Below are positions 59,966 through 64,000 of a DNA stretch of 64,000 nt, piece after piece. A program made the position numbers and the translations under genes. The DNA is taken from contig NC_092320.1 in assembly GCF_036785885.1 (NCBI RefSeq), positions 13,455,557 to 13,519,556 on the forward strand. Reading direction: 5' to 3'. The notes under the pieces were generated by a model. It did no database searches. It was not told the origin of the DNA and saw only the letters and a program-made list of their open reading frames with translations. How positions within the stretch are numbered: position 1 is the stretch's first letter; the number at the start of each line of letters is the position of its first letter. Source of the DNA: Coffea arabica. Taxonomy: Eukaryota > Streptophyta > Magnoliopsida > Gentianales > Rubiaceae.

Positions 59966-60460
59966 ATGGCTTCCTTTGGTCGATTTTGCTTGTTCGCCTG
60001 GCTTTTGTGGGGAAACTTAGGAGTCCAAGGCGATGACTCGGCGATCGTTGGTGTATGCAAAAAGATTGGCATTTATTATTATATGTGCTATGACTGCCTA
60101 AAGAGCAACCCACAAGAACCAGACTTTGCTGCCAAATCCATAATCTGCGCTACTGATGCATATGTTATCATCCGAAAATCAGCTTTCGATTTTTCGTTGA
60201 ATTCTACTGGCCGCTTTCGGGAGGTGGCCAAATTGTGTGTGGATCAATTTGACATAACTTTGGGTTACTGCAAAGCCGCGTTTAAAGCATGGAGATTGAA
60301 GCGAAAACTAGCCACCTTAGCATTTCTTCACAGCGGCTTGGATTATTACTTCAAGTGCGTTGATCACCTCTCCGAACCCATTCCAAATGAATATGGCATA
60401 CAATTAGATACTGCTAAATCTTTCAATGAGGTGTCAATTAAAGTCGCCTCTCTACCATGA
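59966..60460 (+). CDS. Small secreted PMEI/invertase-inhibitor-like protein, copy 2
   Basis: 164 residues, intact, same signal peptide and the same seven cysteines as copy 1. Substitutions are spread lightly over the first 130 residues (for example D39Y, Q89K, R122H). They then become dense in the tail (VNHVFEPVPIEYVVQLN versus VDHLSEPIPNEYGIQLD). The upstream TATA-like box and the probable 5' UTR intron are conserved, so both copies look able to be expressed. The function stays as uncertain as for copy 1. Confidence 0.8.
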   Translation: MASFGRFCLFAWLLWGNLGVQGDDSAIVGVCKKIGIYYYMCYDCLKSNPQEPDFAAKSIICATDAYVIIRKSAFDFSLNSTGRFREVAKLCVDQFDITLGYCKAAFKAWRLKRKLATLAFLHSGLDYYFKCVDHLSEPIPNEYGIQLDTAKSFNEVSIKVASLP

Positions 60461-60654
60461 TCATGGTTTTGATCCAAATATTGGATAGCTAATGTAAAAT
60501 ATATCATCTTAATCTTCATGGACTGCAGTTGATGGGTTACCATTTTCATTCACTTTATGTTTATCCATGCTTCACAAAATAAATTATATATTGATTTTGA
60601 TGTTATGAGGTAAATTTCATAGTCAGGCATCCTTTTGAAGCATATATAGATAAC

Positions 60655-61856
60655 TTATACGACTAATATAAATTGGTAGGCCTTACACATGCATTGTACA
60701 TTCCCATAATCAAAAAATTAGATGTTCATATGCAATCATTTTAGGATAAAATTAACCCTACATTAAAAAAAAAGATCCGACAAATGAAGTAAATTAAGAA
60801 GGCACGAAAAAAAGTTAGAATTTACCATACATTCATATGGTCAACAAAAATACCGCGCAAAAGCATTGCGTTCTCAAAAATCATCTTGTACACCTAAAAA
60901 TCCGAACATTTGTATTCTTCTGTTTGAGAAAATGTGGTATTAACTGCTAGCTCCATCCAATTTTATACATCCTAGTTTTTATTTCAATTTGTCCAAAAAT
61001 ATTTGTTGTGGTAAAATGGAAAATGAATTAGCCCTAACTATTCCTTTGCACTCTTCCGACAATTTTCAAGAAAAAGCACTTAAGTCATAGTTGCCCAATA
61101 AATAATGTTGGAATTTTCATTCTTCTCATTTTGATAGCTGTGCCTCTTTTTAGAATACTAAACAACCAACCAATTATTGAAATTTAATTTAAGGGCAAAA
61201 CATCAATATAACACAAAACATCAATATTCATTAACAACTGCATCTCTATTCTGGGTTGTAATTGAGGCTGTTCAGTTTGTTATATGGCAACGATTTATAT
61301 AATTTATTATTAAACAATATGTTAATTTATCAAGAAAAAACAGGAAGAACCAGAATGTTCATTGACTAATGAAGATGAAATATAGGAATTAAAAACCAAT
61401 GTTTCAAATCCCCAAGGATAAAAAAAGAACAAAATTCAAAACCATGTATAGGGAAAAAAAAAATGGTAACTTGAAACTACTAATATTTGGTTATGTAGGG
61501 TCAAGATTTGACATAATTAGGAAAAATCTAATTTTGTTTAGAGTCCACCTACAAAAAAAAATTATAAATCACAACATAAGAAGGTGAGTTCTTTATTAAT
61601 GTTTGTTTTTTTGGCTTAAGTCCAATATCGTTTAGTATAGACTTTTCCTTTTATTTAACTACGAGTAACACTTGTCATCAACAACGGGCAAGCTTTTGTT
61701 TTGGAAAGATGAGGAATACTAGATCCTTAAGTTCCCAAGAATCCCAACTTGATACTTGGGTTTGAAGTAGCTAAACAAAGAAAATCTGTGGGAGAAGACT
61801 TGCACATATGTTTGTGGGGTTCAAAGAGATCGATATCATCATTTACAATAATGATA
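60655..61856 (+). repeat. Tandem segment, unit 3 (truncated, no gene)
   Basis: Resumes the unit at the 'aatataaattggtaggccttac' landmark, missing roughly the first 300 bp. It runs to 'gatatcatcatttacaata', where it stops about 430 bp before the PMEI-like start codon would come. Its copy of the small ORF has lost its frame, and it also has an internal deletion around 61195. Confidence 0.85.
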
Positions 61857-62739
61857 GATGTTGAACCTAAACAATAATAAATGTCTATTCAAATAAAATA
61901 TAAATTTTTGTATATAGCAGTGAGTAGAGTCAAATCTACGGGAACTAAAGAAAATTCATTTTTTCTAGAATTTAGAATACGGGAAATTTTTATAAAATTG
62001 AGAATAATTAAATAATTTAGATAAATAAATAAATAAATAAAAATTAAATGATAATTTATTAAAATTGAAGTAATAATAGATAAACTCTAACCAAGGAATA
62101 AGTTTGAAAATGATTCACTCAATTGATCATTGATACAATAATAATTTCGTTTATTAACTGATAAATAAGTTATAATTGCCAAACAAATAATGACGGTTAA
62201 TTTTCCTTATGTATTGGTAATTAAGGTCAATTAAGGTATGACCGTTAATCACTGTCCTAATCAAGAAATAACTCTAGGTATGATTTTAGAGTTCAATTTT
62301 CTAGTTCAAATAACATGTTACGAGGGTTATTTTAAATTAGTTCATATGTCTCCCTAACACATTCAACCATGCCAGTTACCACTAGTTTAAAGTAATTAAA
62401 TAATTATGGATTTAACTACTCTAATTAATTTTAGATTATTAGACTAATTTAAACACTAGACCCTAGATATTCAAATAATATAAGAACCAAAAGAAATTAA
62501 ATCAAGGAACATACAAATGTCATTAAATAAAAGAAATAAATATAATCAATCTTTTATCACAATTTTAACTAAATCAAATTCTCTGTTGTTCCTTGACTAG
62601 AACGAAGAGCTGGGTTCATCTCTCTTGAAGAAAATGCAAGCAAAATAGTTGCAGCAATTGCCAAGAACATTCTTCCATTATCAGATGAGGAGTCAAGACG
62701 AAAAAGGAAAAAGAAAACGTTATTAGGAAGAAATACCTT
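61857..62739. repeat. Unidentified repeat-like sequence truncating unit 3
   Basis: AT-rich, non-coding. The 'gtatatagcagtgagtagagtcaaatctacggga' region (about 61913-61945, described by position) resembles a motif common in plant LTR-element leaders. No termini were defined. Confidence 0.35.
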
Positions 62740-64000
62740 GAGAGAGCCCATCAAAAAATCTAATATGTAAGTTAAGAATCTAATTCTGACCCAAAAACTT
62801 AAACTACTAGGTCATGAACCCTTATTTATATATATTAATTTTTTCATCTCTCGAACCAATGTAGGATATAATTTTTTACTCATGAACCTAACAAATTTCT
62901 CCCTTCATAAGTATCTCCTCACATTAAATTCAAATTTACAAACTCTTCTTCAAGCCTATTTTAATATTCAATGCAATCCCACCTTAGCACGTAAGATCAC
63001 ATCTTCTCCCAATCATAGATCCATTTTTTTTCCAAGATCCAAACTGAATTTTTGGACCCTTGCCAATTCTTAACTCCTTGGTCTAACATTAATTGGACCT
63101 CCTACCGAACCATGGTGCACCTGATCCAACACTAGTTAAACTCTTTAACACTTGGACACTTTGATCCACCATTAAGAAGAAAATTTTCACCGATCCAATT
63201 TCAAGAAGAATATACTTGCCCATGAGTTTCCCCCTTTATGAATAACCCCTTATATTAAATCCAAGTTTACATGCTTTTCCTCAAATCTACTTTAATACTC
63301 AATGCAAACCCAATTTAACACTTAAGGTCACCTTTTCTTCCAATCATGGACTCACTCTTCTTCAAGATCCAAACTGAATTTTTGGATACTTGCAAACCCT
63401 TAACTTCTTGGTCTAACATTAATCGGATCCCTTGTCAAACCCATGGTGCATCTGGTACAATACTAATCAAATTCTTTAGTACTTTGACATTTCGATCCAC
63501 CAATAAGAAGAGAATTTCACCGATCCAATTTCGAGAAAAATTTGCTTTGTTCATGAGTAACTCAATCTTGCAACATGAAATTCTGATACCACTTGTTAAA
63601 AAAAAAAATGCCTCAAGAGTGCCTATCAAAAAACTCAATATATAAGTTAGGAACCCAACTCTAATTCAAAAAAAGTAAACTATTAGATTTCGAACCCTTA
63701 CTTATATATTAAGTGTTCTTTTTCTATCTCTCAAACCAATTTGGGACATAATCCTTTACTTATTAATCTAACAAATCTCTCATTACATGAGTAGCCCTTC
63801 ATATTATATTCAAGTTTATAAACTCTTTTTCAACCCCACTTTAATATTCAATACAAGTCTACCTTAACACCTAATGTCCCATCTTCTCCCAATCATGGAC
63901 CCACTATTCTTCAAAATTCAAACTAAATTTTTGGATCTTGGTCTAATACTATCCGGATCCCGTGCCAAACTCATGACACACCTGGTCCAACACTAGCCAA
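62740..64000 (-). mobile_element. LTR-retrotransposon remnant with primer-binding site and internal duplications
   Basis: On the minus strand TGGTATCAGAAT (63591-63580) matches the usual tRNA-iMet primer-binding site. It directly follows an LTR-like end (plus-strand TGTTAA at 63594), so an LTR runs from 63594 beyond the window edge. A related LTR-like start recurs at about 62745. A block of about 335 bp ('caatcatggactcac', 'tccaaactgaatttttgga', 'ggtctaacattaat') occurs three times, at about 62896, 63231 and 63781. No intact coding region. Confidence 0.65.

Larger units (their letters stand above)
56873..60640 (+). repeat. Tandem segment, unit 2 (carries PMEI-like gene 2, solo LTR and Stowaway)
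   Basis: Second copy of the segment at 54057-56872. It is longer because of a 691-bp solo LTR (57129-57819) and a 329-bp Stowaway MITE (58269-58597), both absent from unit 1. Without them its length is close to unit 1. Confidence 0.85.

Noticed and set aside
62569-62754. 61-residue open frame on the minus strand (MFLAIAATILLAFSS core)
   Set aside because: Looks partly protein-like, but its first codons fall in an LTR-like repeat and no partner exon or family could be supported.
1-64000. A new multi-gene defence, metabolic cluster or RNA-based system
   Set aside because: The six co-oriented genes belong to unrelated families, there is no shared pathway, and no array or structured-RNA locus was seen beyond transposon hairpins.

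Overview
The window looks like nuclear DNA of a dicot plant. It is AT-rich, its genes are split by many GT-AG introns, its families are plant ones (F-box/FBA, SNL6-type reductase, plant tetraspanin, PMEI-like proteins), and it holds many plant-type transposons (Mutator-like, hAT, Stowaway, Ty1/copia). The species cannot be read from the sequence. No tRNA, rRNA, CRISPR array or prokaryote-like operon was seen.

Left half (about 2.2-37.8 kb): six genes, all on the minus strand. In order they are an F-box protein (2236-3525), a TTC1-like TPR co-chaperone (5 exons, 8604-12777), two tandem paralogues of an unrecognised helical (ARM/HEAT-like) family (9 exons, 14037-16289; 11 exons, 18083-21351), an SNL6/cinnamoyl-CoA-reductase-like reductase (6 exons, 23647-25882), and an HAD-superfamily 5'-nucleotidase (14 exons, 29268-37823). 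I built the exon models by hand from splice signals, reading phase and family conservation. Every model closes in frame except the first ARM-like paralogue, whose exon 5 is one base short. The gaps hold Mutator-like and hAT miniature elements, several with exact target-site duplications.

Middle (37.8-51.4 kb): gene-free and transposon-rich. It carries several TIR elements, a 1.76-kb Mutator-like element, an internally deleted Ty1/copia retrotransposon with two 341-bp LTRs and a 5-bp target duplication, and a very AT-rich TIR element with an internal tandem array.

Right part (51.4-64 kb, plus strand): a one-exon tetraspanin-like gene, with a decayed copy of exon 9 of the window's own 5'-nucleotidase gene just upstream. 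Then comes a tandem segmental array of about 2.8-kb units. Units 1 and 2 each carry a small secreted PMEI/invertase-inhibitor-like gene, and unit 3 is cut off before the gene. A solo LTR and a Stowaway MITE sit only in unit 2, with empty sites visible in sister units, so the order of events can be read directly. The window ends in LTR-retrotransposon debris with a primer-binding-site match.

The genes do not form an obvious pathway. I found no convincing new multi-gene system. The most interesting signals are the frame-broken ARM-like paralogue, the displaced 5'-nucleotidase exon at the tetraspanin promoter, and the internally dated PMEI array with a small ORF kept open in both complete units.
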